Shown here in pieces: positions 26,249-34,188 of a stretch of 64,000 nt of DNA. Under the pieces are notes generated by a model. It saw nothing but the letters and a program-made list of their open reading frames with translations, made no database searches and was not told the DNA's origin. The DNA is from JBBQWR01 sp038210495 (GTDB taxonomy: Bacteria > Planctomycetota > Planctomycetia > Pirellulales > DATAWG01), in contig JBBQWR010000007.1 in NCBI GenBank assembly GCA_038210495.1, positions 62,001-126,000 on the forward strand. Direction: 5' to 3'. Positions within the stretch are counted from its first letter, which is position 1, and every line of letters starts with the position of its first letter. Both the position numbers and the translations under genes were made by a program.

Positions 26249-26617
26249 ATGGGAACCGGTGAATGTAAGGTCGCAAAGCAGTCGGGGCGGAAAGGCTATT
26301 TCGGCCGTGTCGTCTTGCAGACCGAGCCGAAAGACGATGGCCAAATCACGGTCGAGTTCGATGAGCAGAATGCCTCTCGTTGGCAATCGGGGGCTCGTTT
26401 TGGCATCGACTATGCGCTGGAACATATTTCGAAGAAGACGTTCTTTCCCAGAGGTCTTCGAGTCATCGTTACTTCAATCGAAGGTCACGACGTGGATACC
26501 AGTTCGCTGCTGATAGCCTATGCGAGTTCGCATGCACTCATGCAGGCTTTAGGCGCGACGGTCAACGAGAAACCTAATCTTGACGCGGAAAAGGGGCTCG
26601 TTGTGTTTCCTAAGTAG
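26249..26617 (+). CDS. Small stand-alone EF-G domain IV-like protein
   Basis: 122 residues, ATG at 26249 with GGAGA upstream. The sequence follows domain IV of elongation factor G along most of its length: AKQSGRKGYFGRVVLQTEP corresponds to the EF-G stretch KQSGGRGQYGHVV, then a central helix GARFGIDYALEHI, then RVIVTSIEGHDVDTSSLLIAYASSHALMQAL, which corresponds to the EF-G ...YHDVDSSELAFK.AAS.AF segment. There is no GTPase domain or any other EF-G domain, so it cannot be a translocase. It lies 23 bases after the decayed gene, probably co-transcribed, and interrupts the opp operon. A role in binding the ribosome or neutralising a partner protein is possible but is inference. Confidence 0.75.
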   Translation: MGTGECKVAKQSGRKGYFGRVVLQTEPKDDGQITVEFDEQNASRWQSGARFGIDYALEHISKKTFFPRGLRVIVTSIEGHDVDTSSLLIAYASSHALMQALGATVNEKPNLDAEKGLVVFPK

Positions 26618-26653
26618 AGCGTCGGCCACCTGCTGCTCGGTCTCATAATTACA

Positions 26654-27793
26654 GTGGTCCGAACGCCGTTACGATATCTTTCGTCCCCTCGGCAAATCGA
26701 GAGCACGACATTGCCTCAACCGCTACTTGATGTCCGAGACCTTCAGGTCGAATTCAAAACCGACGCGGGAATCGTGCGCGCCGTCGGTGGACTTTCGTTT
26801 TCGGTGGAGGCCGGCGAAACGCTCGGAATCGTCGGCGAAAGCGGATCGGGCAAGAGTGTCACGAGCTTGGCCATCATGGGACTCGTGCCCAGACCGCCGG
26901 GGCGGATCGTCGGTGGCCAGGTTCTCTTCGACGGCAACGATCTGGCGAAATACTCGCAGCGGCAGATGGCCAAGATTCGCGGCAATCGGATTGCCATGAT
27001 CTTCCAAGACCCGATGACGTCGCTCAATCCGTTTCTCACGATCGCCCAGCAATTGACGGAGGTCACTCGGCTGCACTTGGGTTATGCGCCCCGCCGGGCG
27101 CTCGACCATGCCGTCGAGATGCTGGAGCGCGTCGGAATCCCCGCCGCCGCCCAGCGAGTCCATGACTATCCGCACGAATTTTCCGGCGGGATGCGGCAGC
27201 GAGTCATGATCGCGATGGCCCTATCTTGCAAGCCGCGGTTGATCGTCGCCGATGAGCCGACCACGGCGCTCGATGTCACCATCCAGGCCCAGATTATGGA
27301 GTTGATGGCCGAGCTGCAACGCTCCGAGGGCACGACGATCATCTTGATCACTCACGACTTGGGCGTCGTGGCCGGGGCCTGCCGCCGAGTGCTCGTGATG
27401 TACGCCGGCCGCGTCGTCGAAGAAGCGCGAGTCGACGATCTTTTCGCGCGACCCAAGCACCCCTATACGCTCGGCCTGTTGCAATCGATTCCCCGCGCCG
27501 ACGATGGGCGAGAGCCGTTGACGCCGATCCCCGGCCAGCCGCCCGATCTCATCGACCTGCCGAACGGCTGCCATTTTCGGCCACGCTGCGGCAATGCCAT
27601 CGAGCGCTGCGCCGTCGAGTACCCGCCGCTCTATCCAGGCGTCGAGGGCCAGCGTTTTGCTTGCTTCAATGAAGTGAAGCAGATCGCCGGCGCCCGCGCG
27701 ATCGACGCGGCGCGACATGCGAGCCGATCGATGACTGGCGGCGTGGCGTCTCCCGGCAATGTGGCCGGGCCAATCGGGAGGACGCCACCATGA
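26654..27793 (+). CDS. oppD: Oligopeptide ABC transporter ATP-binding protein OppD
   Basis: 379-residue ATPase. Walker A GESGSGKS, Q-loop FQDPMTSLNP, ABC signature FSGGMRQRVMIA, Walker B LIVADEPTTALD and the H-loop histidine THD are all intact. The C-terminal oligo_HPY extension has CHFRPRCGNAIERC, the four-cysteine pattern of Opp/Dpp ATPases that may bind an Fe-S cluster. The first 19 residues from GTG 26654 have no counterpart; TTG at 26711 (PQPLLDVRDLQVEF) is a plausible true start. Overlaps oppF by four bases. Confidence 0.95.
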   Translation: MVRTPLRYLSSPRQIESTTLPQPLLDVRDLQVEFKTDAGIVRAVGGLSFSVEAGETLGIVGESGSGKSVTSLAIMGLVPRPPGRIVGGQVLFDGNDLAKYSQRQMAKIRGNRIAMIFQDPMTSLNPFLTIAQQLTEVTRLHLGYAPRRALDHAVEMLERVGIPAAAQRVHDYPHEFSGGMRQRVMIAMALSCKPRLIVADEPTTALDVTIQAQIMELMAELQRSEGTTIILITHDLGVVAGACRRVLVMYAGRVVEEARVDDLFARPKHPYTLGLLQSIPRADDGREPLTPIPGQPPDLIDLPNGCHFRPRCGNAIERCAVEYPPLYPGVEGQRFACFNEVKQIAGARAIDAARHASRSMTGGVASPGNVAGPIGRTPP

Positions 27794-28791
27794 GTGCCGC
27801 GAGTGGAATGCCGCTCCTCGAAGTCCGCGATCTGACCGTGCATTTTCCCTTTGCCCGAGGATCGTTTCTCAAGCGGCAGCGAGGGGTCATTCGCGCCGTC
27901 GATGGCATCAGCTTTTCGCTTCGCGAAGGAGAAACGCTCGGCTTGGTCGGCGAGTCAGGCTGCGGCAAAACGACGACGGCTCGGGCCATTTTAAATCTTG
28001 CGCCGGCCACCTCCGGCGAAGTCCTCTGGAAAGGCCAGCGCATCGATCGACTCGGCGAATCGCGGATGCGCCCCTATCGCCAGCAGATTCAGATGATTTT
28101 TCAGGATCCTTTCGCGTCGCTGAATCCGCGGATGACCGTGGGGCGGATCGTCGCCGAGCCGATGGATATTTTTAGCCTCCATGCCGCCGGTGATCGCAAG
28201 CTGGAGGTAATGCGTTTGTTGGATATGGTGGGACTCAACCCGCGATTCTTGAACCGTTATCCCCACGAGTTTTCCGGGGGCCAGCGGCAGCGAATCGGGA
28301 TTGCCCGGGCGCTGGCCGTGAACCCCAAGCTAATCGTGTGCGACGAGCCCGTCTCGGCGCTCGATGTCTCGATTCAGGCGCAGGTCATCAATCTGCTGAT
28401 GGACCTCCAGCGGCGATTGGGGCTGAGCTACCTGTTCATCGCTCACGATTTGTCGGTGGTGCGGCACATCTCGACGCGGATCGGCGTCATGTATTTGGGC
28501 AAGATCGTGGAACTGGCCGATTCGGCTGCGCTGTATCGCCAGCCTCGGCATCCCTATACGCAGGCCCTGCTGTCCGCGGCTCCAATTCCCGATCCCGTGG
28601 TCGAGCGAGCCCGCCGGCGGACAATCCTCTCGGGCGACGTTCCGTCGCCGGACCGCGAGTACGCGGGCTGTCGCTTCGCCGATCGCTGCCCGATCGCCGA
28701 ACCTCGCTGCTCGACAACGCCGCCGCCGCTCGAAGGTTCGCCGCATCCGACGGCCTGTCTTGTGGCCAACGACTCCAAAGCCGATCGCTGA
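27790..28791 (+). CDS. oppF: Oligopeptide ABC transporter ATP-binding protein OppF
   Basis: 333-residue second ATPase of the importer. Features are Walker A GESGCGKTTTAR, Q-loop FQDPFASLNPRMTV, signature FSGGQRQRIGIARAL, Walker B LIVCDEPVSALD, and the C-terminal oligo_HPY tail CRFADRCPIAEPRC. The ATG overlaps the oppD stop (ATGA). It completes the ABCDF set, so the transporter genes are all intact despite the two genes between oppC and oppD. Confidence 0.96.
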   Translation: MSAASGMPLLEVRDLTVHFPFARGSFLKRQRGVIRAVDGISFSLREGETLGLVGESGCGKTTTARAILNLAPATSGEVLWKGQRIDRLGESRMRPYRQQIQMIFQDPFASLNPRMTVGRIVAEPMDIFSLHAAGDRKLEVMRLLDMVGLNPRFLNRYPHEFSGGQRQRIGIARALAVNPKLIVCDEPVSALDVSIQAQVINLLMDLQRRLGLSYLFIAHDLSVVRHISTRIGVMYLGKIVELADSAALYRQPRHPYTQALLSAAPIPDPVVERARRRTILSGDVPSPDREYAGCRFADRCPIAEPRCSTTPPPLEGSPHPTACLVANDSKADR

Positions 28792-28942
28792 GACATAAAG
28801 CGAATCGCCGAATAGCCCAAGGGTGGCAGGGATTGGAGCGAAAGGAAGCCCAGGGCGGCTCCAGTGACCTCGACGTCACTCTTCGGGGCTACGGCGAGGC
28901 GCCTCCAGCCGCCGGCCACCTTACCGCTCGGCCGAGCCATAG

Positions 28943-29419
28943 TCACTTGTTAGCGATCAGATCCAGACCGGCCAGGACTAACGCCCGACGGCGTCCCCAA
29001 GGCACATAGAGCGATCGCCACGTTTTCCAGGGCCACAGCGCCTGCTCCGATGTTAACAGCAAACCATGCCGGAGCACTTGGCAGCCGCGGATCGCCGGCC
29101 AGGGAGTATGCGTGACCCGGCCGAAGAAGCGTTGATCGACTCCGCTGTAGTTGATTTCGTACTTCATCGGCAGAACTAGCCGCCATAGGGATATGAGCTG
29201 GACGGCGATCGCCAACAGCATCAGCGCTGCGCTGGCGGTTGTAATTCCGACTATCACGCCGATGCCGACGGACGCAAGAAGAACCGGCCAACTTCGGCGC
29301 CACTCATCGACCATTGGCCAGCTCGTCCACCTGATCGATGGAAATGGCGCCACCGCTCCGCTGGCCGAAGCCGTGGCGGACGTTCGTTGCGAATGCGACG
29401 GAGTCGAGGCCGGGCTCAT
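28943..29419 (-). CDS. Small membrane protein, PH-like C-terminal domain (hypothetical)
   Basis: 158 residues. After a Ser/Pro-rich cytoplasmic start come two adjacent hydrophobic segments (WPVLLASVGIGVIVGITTA and ALMLLAIAVQLISLWRLVL), then a short soluble part with YEINYSGVDQRFFGRVTHTPW and VPWGRRRALVLAGLD. This layout (membrane hairpin then a beta-rich segment with a conserved-looking WxxIRG) resembles bacterial PH/YdbT-like proteins, but I cannot assign a family. It overlaps the upstream small gene by four bases (ATGA), so the two are co-translated. Confidence 0.65.
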   Translation of the reverse strand: MSPASTPSHSQRTSATASASGAVAPFPSIRWTSWPMVDEWRRSWPVLLASVGIGVIVGITTASAALMLLAIAVQLISLWRLVLPMKYEINYSGVDQRFFGRVTHTPWPAIRGCQVLRHGLLLTSEQALWPWKTWRSLYVPWGRRRALVLAGLDLIANK

Positions 29420-29787
29420 TGATCTGCCGGTTGTGGCTCGTGGTACGTTGTCGCCGCCGACTGCACGAATACGGCCCGGGCAACCATCAAAAAGAAGCCG
29501 AGAATCAAAGCCGGAAAAAGTATCGACGCCACGAAAATCACCGGGAAATTATCGCGCATCAGGACCAACATCGGCGGCTCGTCGCTGTGCGGAATCTCTC
29601 GGGCCACCGGGCCCGACCGGCCGTCTTGCTTGGCGGCCGCCTCTCGCCACTGCTGCCAATCGCGGCGCTGGGTGTCCTGATCGGCGAGCATGCTGTCGCG
29701 AAAGTGCAAGACGGCCAGCGAGATCGAGACCAGCAACACCACATAGATGGCAAGCCAAGGCCAAGGGGATGCGAAGAACCGGTGCAT
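29416..29787 (-). CDS. Small two-helix membrane protein (hypothetical)
   Basis: 123 residues with transmembrane segments at about 11-27 (LAIYVVLLVSISLAVLHF) and 82-105 (FPVIFVASILFPALILGFFLMVARAVF), joined by an Arg/Gln/Glu-rich soluble loop of about 55 residues. Not recognised. It is translationally coupled to the downstream membrane gene, and both lie between the opp operon and the queuosine genes. Confidence 0.65.
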   Translation of the reverse strand: MHRFFASPWPWLAIYVVLLVSISLAVLHFRDSMLADQDTQRRDWQQWREAAAKQDGRSGPVAREIPHSDEPPMLVLMRDNFPVIFVASILFPALILGFFLMVARAVFVQSAATTYHEPQPADQ

Positions 29788-29875
29788 GGTCCTATTGTCT
29801 CATGGAACAAGCCGCGAGACTACTGGCGCCGCGGAGTCCACGATAGCGAACTGACGATGCTGCAATTCTCTTGAA

Positions 29876-30562
29876 TCACGTGCCGCGAGCGTAGCCGTAC
29901 CACTCGATTTGTCGCCGGGGGCAGAACGTAAAGCCTCGCTCCGCGCAAATTGCCTCTAGCCATTGGCCGCGATCGGCCAATGACGCGGCGTCCGTCCCTT
30001 GCGGCATGAGCAGCACTCGGTCTCGATCGAGCTCGGGAAATTCTTCCAAATAGGTCACCACTTCGTTACAGTCGGCAGGCGTGTCGATCACGAATTTAAT
30101 CTGGTAGTCGTAGTCGCTCGTGAGTCGCCGAACCACATCGGGGGAATGTCTCGCATGTTCGTGACGGCGGCGCCAATGTGGCTCGCTCTCCGCGGGCGGC
30201 GCTGAATTGGACAGCTTCGGGCTGATCGACATCAAATCGCATTCGACGGGCAAATAAAGCGTGCCGGCCGTTTCGATCGTGACGTGCCGCCCGGCTGCGC
30301 GCAATTGACTCGCGAGCGGGATCAACTCGGCGTGCAACAAGGGTTCGCCGCCCGTCAGGACGACGTGGCGACAGTCAAACGAGATAGTCCGCCGGAGGAT
30401 TTCATCGACCGAGAGGTCGTCTCCTTCCGGCTGCCATGAAGCATACGGCGTGTCGCAAAACCAGCAGCGGAGGTTGCAGCCGCTCGTTCGGACGAACACG
30501 CTGGCCGTTCCGGTGAATCGGCCTTCGCCTTGCCGCGATCGGTAAATTTCGGCGACTCTCAT
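29876..30562 (-). CDS. queE: 7-carboxy-7-deazaguanine synthase (QueE)
   Basis: 228-residue radical SAM enzyme that converts CPH4 to 7-carboxy-7-deazaguanine for queuosine. The [4Fe-4S] motif is CNLRCWFC (CX3CX2C). RQGEGRFTGTASVFVRTSGC is the QueE hallmark and TGGEPLL the SAM-binding GGE motif. The ATG at 30562 overlaps the end of queC by four bases (ATGA). A longer frame from 30670 only reads back through queC. It acts just before QueC. Confidence 0.95.
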   Translation of the reverse strand: MRVAEIYRSRQGEGRFTGTASVFVRTSGCNLRCWFCDTPYASWQPEGDDLSVDEILRRTISFDCRHVVLTGGEPLLHAELIPLASQLRAAGRHVTIETAGTLYLPVECDLMSISPKLSNSAPPAESEPHWRRRHEHARHSPDVVRRLTSDYDYQIKFVIDTPADCNEVVTYLEEFPELDRDRVLLMPQGTDAASLADRGQWLEAICAERGFTFCPRRQIEWYGYARGT

Positions 30563-31242
30563 GGATAGGGGAGTGGATCGGAAAAACCCGCTTCGGCGAA
30601 ACCTTGGCGGCGAATCGAGCACGAATCGCAATCGCCACACGATCGGCCATCGGCAGTCGGATCGTAACAACTGTGCGTCAGGCCGTAGTCGACCCCCAGC
30701 GCGACGCCGCGACGAATGATGTCCGCCTTGGACATCGTAATGAGCGGAGCGTGAACCTTGAACAGCATCGTGCCTTCGACGCCGGCTTTGGTCGCGAAAT
30801 TCGCGAGTCGCTCGAAGGCTGCGATATATTCCGGCCGGCAGTCGGGATAGCCGCTGTAGTCGACCGCGTTCACTCCCATGAAAATATCGCCCGCCTGAAA
30901 TGTTTCCGCCAGCGCCAGGGCCAGCGACAGGAACACCGTATTGCGGGCCGGCACGTAGGTAATCGGGATGCCGGTCTCCATTTCTTCCCGGGAGCGAGCT
31001 TTCGGCACCGCAATGTCGGCCGTTAGGGCACTCGCCCCAATCGGCGACATGTCGATCTTGAGCGTGATATGCTTGACCACGCGGAGCGACTTGGCCACCC
31101 GCGCGGCGGCTTCCAACTCAAAGCGATGCCGCTGGCCATAGTCGATCGACAGGGCGAATAGATCGAAACCATCGGCCCGAGCAATCGCCCCGGCTGTCGC
31201 GGAATCGAGACCACCGGAGAGTAGGATGACCGCGGAAGGCAT
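30559..31242 (-). CDS. queC: 7-cyano-7-deazaguanine synthase (QueC)
   Basis: 227-residue ATP-dependent enzyme that turns CDG into preQ0. It has the PP-loop SGGLDSATAGA near the N-terminus, GVNAVDYSGYPDCRPEY in the middle and the zinc-binding cysteine cluster HSCYDP ... CGDCDSC at the C-terminus. ATG 31242 is preferred; TTG at 31251 would add three residues. It forms an operon with queE and is divergent from queF. queD and folE are not nearby, so the upstream steps are encoded elsewhere. Confidence 0.95.
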   Translation of the reverse strand: MPSAVILLSGGLDSATAGAIARADGFDLFALSIDYGQRHRFELEAAARVAKSLRVVKHITLKIDMSPIGASALTADIAVPKARSREEMETGIPITYVPARNTVFLSLALALAETFQAGDIFMGVNAVDYSGYPDCRPEYIAAFERLANFATKAGVEGTMLFKVHAPLITMSKADIIRRGVALGVDYGLTHSCYDPTADGRSCGDCDSCSIRRQGFAEAGFSDPLPYP

Positions 31243-31401
31243 GGGGCACAAATCGTAGGCGAGCGGGGGAGCGTTAGCTCCCTGGTGTGCGTAGCACGAA
31301 CCAAAAATTATTCGGAGCAGGTTGACTTAGGCAAGCCAACCGGCGTTTTACAGCGAGCGTTCATCATGCCAAAATAGTGTTTTGCACGAAAGGAGCCTCT
31401 G

Positions 31402-31788
31402 TTGTCCGACGATATGCGCGCCGCGCTTGAGACGTTCGAGAACCAATTTCCGGGCCGCGATTATACGATCGAGATCGTGTGCCCTGAGTTCACCTCCGTG
31501 TGTCCGAAGACGGGTCAGCCCGACTTCGGCACGCTGACGTTCACCTACACGCCCGACAAGCGGTGCATCGAGCTCAAGAGCCTGAAGATGTATCTGCAGC
31601 AGTTCCGCGACCAAGGGATTTTTTACGAGAACGTTACGAACGGAATTCTCGACGATCTGGTGGCCGTGCTCGCCCCACGGTCGATGACGTTGGTCGCGGC
31701 TTTTACGTCGCGCGGCGGGATCAGCACGCGGGTCACCGTCAAACACGAGCTCAAGCACGGGAATTGCGGCCTGACGCCGCGGCATTGA
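31402..31788 (+). CDS. queF: NADPH-dependent 7-cyano-7-deazaguanine reductase (QueF, short type)
   Basis: 128-residue single-domain (YkvM-type) nitrile reductase converting preQ0 to preQ1. The catalytic cysteine C34 and aspartate D41 lie in SVCPKTGQPDFGTL, and the NADPH/family segment SLKMYLQQFRDQGIFYEN is intact. The TTG start at 31402 is well supported by AAAGGAG six to seven bases upstream. It is divergent from queC-queE with a 159-base gap in which I saw no preQ1 riboswitch. Confidence 0.95.
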   Translation: MSDDMRAALETFENQFPGRDYTIEIVCPEFTSVCPKTGQPDFGTLTFTYTPDKRCIELKSLKMYLQQFRDQGIFYENVTNGILDDLVAVLAPRSMTLVAAFTSRGGISTRVTVKHELKHGNCGLTPRH

Positions 31789-32019
31789 GCAACGTCGATT
31801 CGGCATACGGTTGAACGTTCCCGCCGGTGATTGCGCGGCGGCCTCGTTCGGTTGCGACCCGCCGATTCGTTCGCTATCATCGAAACAGATGCTCGTTAGA
31901 GTCTCCGTAATTTACCCAAACATTGCGTATTCACCAGTGCGTTGCCACGTCTCCAGCCGAATTAGCATGCATCGGGAGTGACCTACGAGTTAGTCGAGAA
32001 TAGGAAGCCAATTTTCGCC

Positions 32020-33126
32020 ATGTTCGATCGAGTTTTTAAGCTTTTAACAGCTTTTGTATTTGCAGTCCTCACGGTTTCGGCTGCCGGTTGCTTGGATCAT
32101 TCTGCGGCTTCCAGGTACGACCAGGAAGTCCAGCCACCGGCCGACGATGCTCTTCATGCTCGGATCGATGCGATCATCCAATACACGCTGAATCAGCGGA
32201 TGATGAACACCAGCGATCAAGCCGCATGGCAGATCGTCCACGGTCTTGAGGCTTATGGCCGGGATCTGAAAATTTCGGCCGCCGGCGAAACGGTCGGGGC
32301 ACTCGAATATCTGTTTCAAGGCCGCCCATTGAAAGGCTGGAACCTGCGACCGGGGGACCACGGCGTGATCGCCATTCAGGAGCCGGGCAGCAAGACGGGC
32401 CAAGGCCATCCCGACCAGTGGCTCGGCTACCTATCGCAGTGCGGCGTTAAGCTGGACGACAAGCTGGTCGTCGGCGGCAAGGATTATCGGGTCAAGGATC
32501 TGCTTACGCAGGCCCAGTGGGATATTTTCGACGGCATGGAGGCGACCTGGACGCTCATGGCCGCGATCGCTTGGTTGCCGCTGGACGCCAAGTGGCAGGC
32601 CAAGGATGGCACGACTTGGACGATCGAGCGGATCGTCAAGATGGAGGCGGATCAGAAAATTGGCGAAGGGGGATGCTACGGCAGTCATCGGCTGTATGCA
32701 TTGTCGCTGGCCGTGAATCGCTATATGCACGAAACCGGTCTGACACCGAAGCAACTCAAAGGTCCCTGGCAGGTTGCCCTCGGCAAAATCACGCAAGCCA
32801 AGAGTCTGGTGCGAGAGTATCAGCAGAACGACGGCACGATCTCGACTGCGCTGTTTGCCGGTCCGAGCAAATCGAACGAGCTGGGCGCGAAGCTCTACGC
32901 CGGCGGCCACACGCTGGAATTTTTGGCCGTCGCCTTGACGCCCGACGAGATCGACGAGCCGTGGGTCACGCTGGCCGTCAGCCGGCTGTGCGATCAGATG
33001 GAAGCGATGAAAGAAGTCGCTCCAGACTGCGGGGCCCTCTATCACGGCGCGCACGGATTGATGCTGTATCGGGACGCGCGATTCGGGAAAACGACCAAGC
33101 CGTTCCCTCAGACGGCGGCGCAATAG
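32020..33126 (+). CDS. Predicted lipoprotein, all-helical (hypothetical)
   Basis: 368 residues from ATG 32020. Residues 1-24 form a lipoprotein signal with FVFAVLTVSAAGC. The rest is helical and soluble, with ALHARIDAIIQYTLNQRMMNTSDQAAWQIVHGLEAYG near the N-terminus and YAGGHTLEFLAVALTPDEIDEPWVTLAVSRL late, which may be an alpha/alpha-toroid type fold (inference). I do not recognise a catalytic motif. The start GTG at 31978 would place 14 residues before the signal and is less likely. Confidence 0.7.
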   Translation: MFDRVFKLLTAFVFAVLTVSAAGCLDHSAASRYDQEVQPPADDALHARIDAIIQYTLNQRMMNTSDQAAWQIVHGLEAYGRDLKISAAGETVGALEYLFQGRPLKGWNLRPGDHGVIAIQEPGSKTGQGHPDQWLGYLSQCGVKLDDKLVVGGKDYRVKDLLTQAQWDIFDGMEATWTLMAAIAWLPLDAKWQAKDGTTWTIERIVKMEADQKIGEGGCYGSHRLYALSLAVNRYMHETGLTPKQLKGPWQVALGKITQAKSLVREYQQNDGTISTALFAGPSKSNELGAKLYAGGHTLEFLAVALTPDEIDEPWVTLAVSRLCDQMEAMKEVAPDCGALYHGAHGLMLYRDARFGKTTKPFPQTAAQ

Positions 33127-33148
33127 GCCGTCGATGTAAGGCGAACGG

Positions 33149-33592
33149 TCAGTTCGGCGATTTTTCTGGCGCCGCGGGAGACGCCTGTTTGGCCTCCCCG
33201 GAGGGAGGCGACTGTGCGGCTCGCGGCAACGTTAACCACGGAAACCTAAAAATTGTCGGCGCATCGCCGCGCAAGGCGAAATATCGAAGGTTTCCCAGCA
33301 CCGGCTGGTCGATGATTTTGGCGCCTTCCCGTTGATCGAGAAACAGGCTCGACGTGTTACCGCGGTGCCCGAGCGTCAACGCCAGTGTCTCGTCGGTTCG
33401 ATTGACAGTCACTAGGCCTCCGCTTGGAGAACCGCGCAGCTCGACCATCGGTTGCTCGTCTTCATCGACCACCACCAGCCGCTTGCAAATCACCTGCTCC
33501 GGCCGGATTTCGTGGAAAATCTTGTCCTTGAGCGAAATGCCCAGCGCCATGAACAACAGCGGGTAAACGATCCAACGTTCGCGATCGGTCAT
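33149..33592 (-). CDS. Membrane-anchored small hypothetical protein
   Basis: 147 residues. The N-terminal hydrophobic segment WIVYPLLFMALGISLKD is a likely single membrane anchor. The central part VICKRLVVVDEDEQPMVELRGSPSGGLVTVNR and SSLFLDQREGAKIID is beta-rich, and the C-terminus is Pro/Ala-rich and probably disordered. No family recognised. It converges on the lipoprotein gene with a 22-base gap. Confidence 0.65.
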   Translation of the reverse strand: MTDRERWIVYPLLFMALGISLKDKIFHEIRPEQVICKRLVVVDEDEQPMVELRGSPSGGLVTVNRTDETLALTLGHRGNTSSLFLDQREGAKIIDQPVLGNLRYFALRGDAPTIFRFPWLTLPRAAQSPPSGEAKQASPAAPEKSPN

Positions 33593-33877
33593 GGATTAAC
33601 TTCCCAATTGGCTATTCGCTCGACTCGAAGAAAATGTATTTGACGTAGGCGGCACACAATTGTCGAGTGATAAAGATGCTCATGCAGCTGTTTCTGACGG
33701 CTGAACCGCTTACGAATTCAACGGGCGATAAACCACGAAAGCGACGGTGATGCAGATGACAACTAAAGCTCGATTTGCTTTGAAAGACAGAGCTCGCGCT
33801 CATATCTTGAGCTCGTCCAAGAGCTTCCTCTGGCGTCGATTAAATCCGACAAACAGCTTGAGGCCGCTCAGGAGGTT

Positions 33878-34186
33878 TTGGATCGCCTGCTGGCGAAGCC
33901 TCAGTTGGACGATGGCGGCGAGTTGTATCTAGACGCTCTCAGCGATCTGGTCGCAACGTATGAGGACATTCGCCATCCCATCGCTCCGGCCTCCGACGCC
34001 GACATGCTGCGACATCTTTTAGACGCAAAAGGTGTCTCACCATCGCAGCTTTGCCGAGAGACCGGCGTCTCGAAGTCCACCGTTTCCGAAGTGCTGGCGG
34101 GCAAGAGACGATTCAGCCGCCCCGCGATCGGCAAGTTCGCCGCTTACTTCAACGTCGATATGGGCGTGCTGGCCGCGAATTTCTGA
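33878..34186 (+). CDS. HigA-like antitoxin / XRE-family regulator, 5' end damaged
   Basis: The C-terminal XRE helix-turn-helix domain is clear: SPSQLCRETGVSKSTVSEVLAGKRRFSRPAIGKFAAYF. It is preceded by LDALSDLVATYEDIRHPI, typical of HigA (COG5499) antitoxins. The only usable start in frame is TTG 33878, giving 102 residues. However the same frame reads sensibly farther upstream (from about 33797: YLELVQELPLASIKSDKQLEAA...) back to a stop at 33764 without any start codon. A second frame from ATG 33756 begins MTTKARFALKDR, like a HigA N-terminus. A frameshift near 33790-33800 is therefore likely, and no higB toxin is visible next to it. It ends two bases from the nadE stop. Confidence 0.65.
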   Translation: MDRLLAKPQLDDGGELYLDALSDLVATYEDIRHPIAPASDADMLRHLLDAKGVSPSQLCRETGVSKSTVSEVLAGKRRFSRPAIGKFAAYFNVDMGVLAANF

Positions 34187-34188
34187 CA

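Noticed and set aside
31243..31401. preQ1 riboswitch in the queC/queF divergent gap
   Set aside because: No compact C-rich/A-rich H-type pseudoknot sequence recognised; only a small hairpin near 31264.
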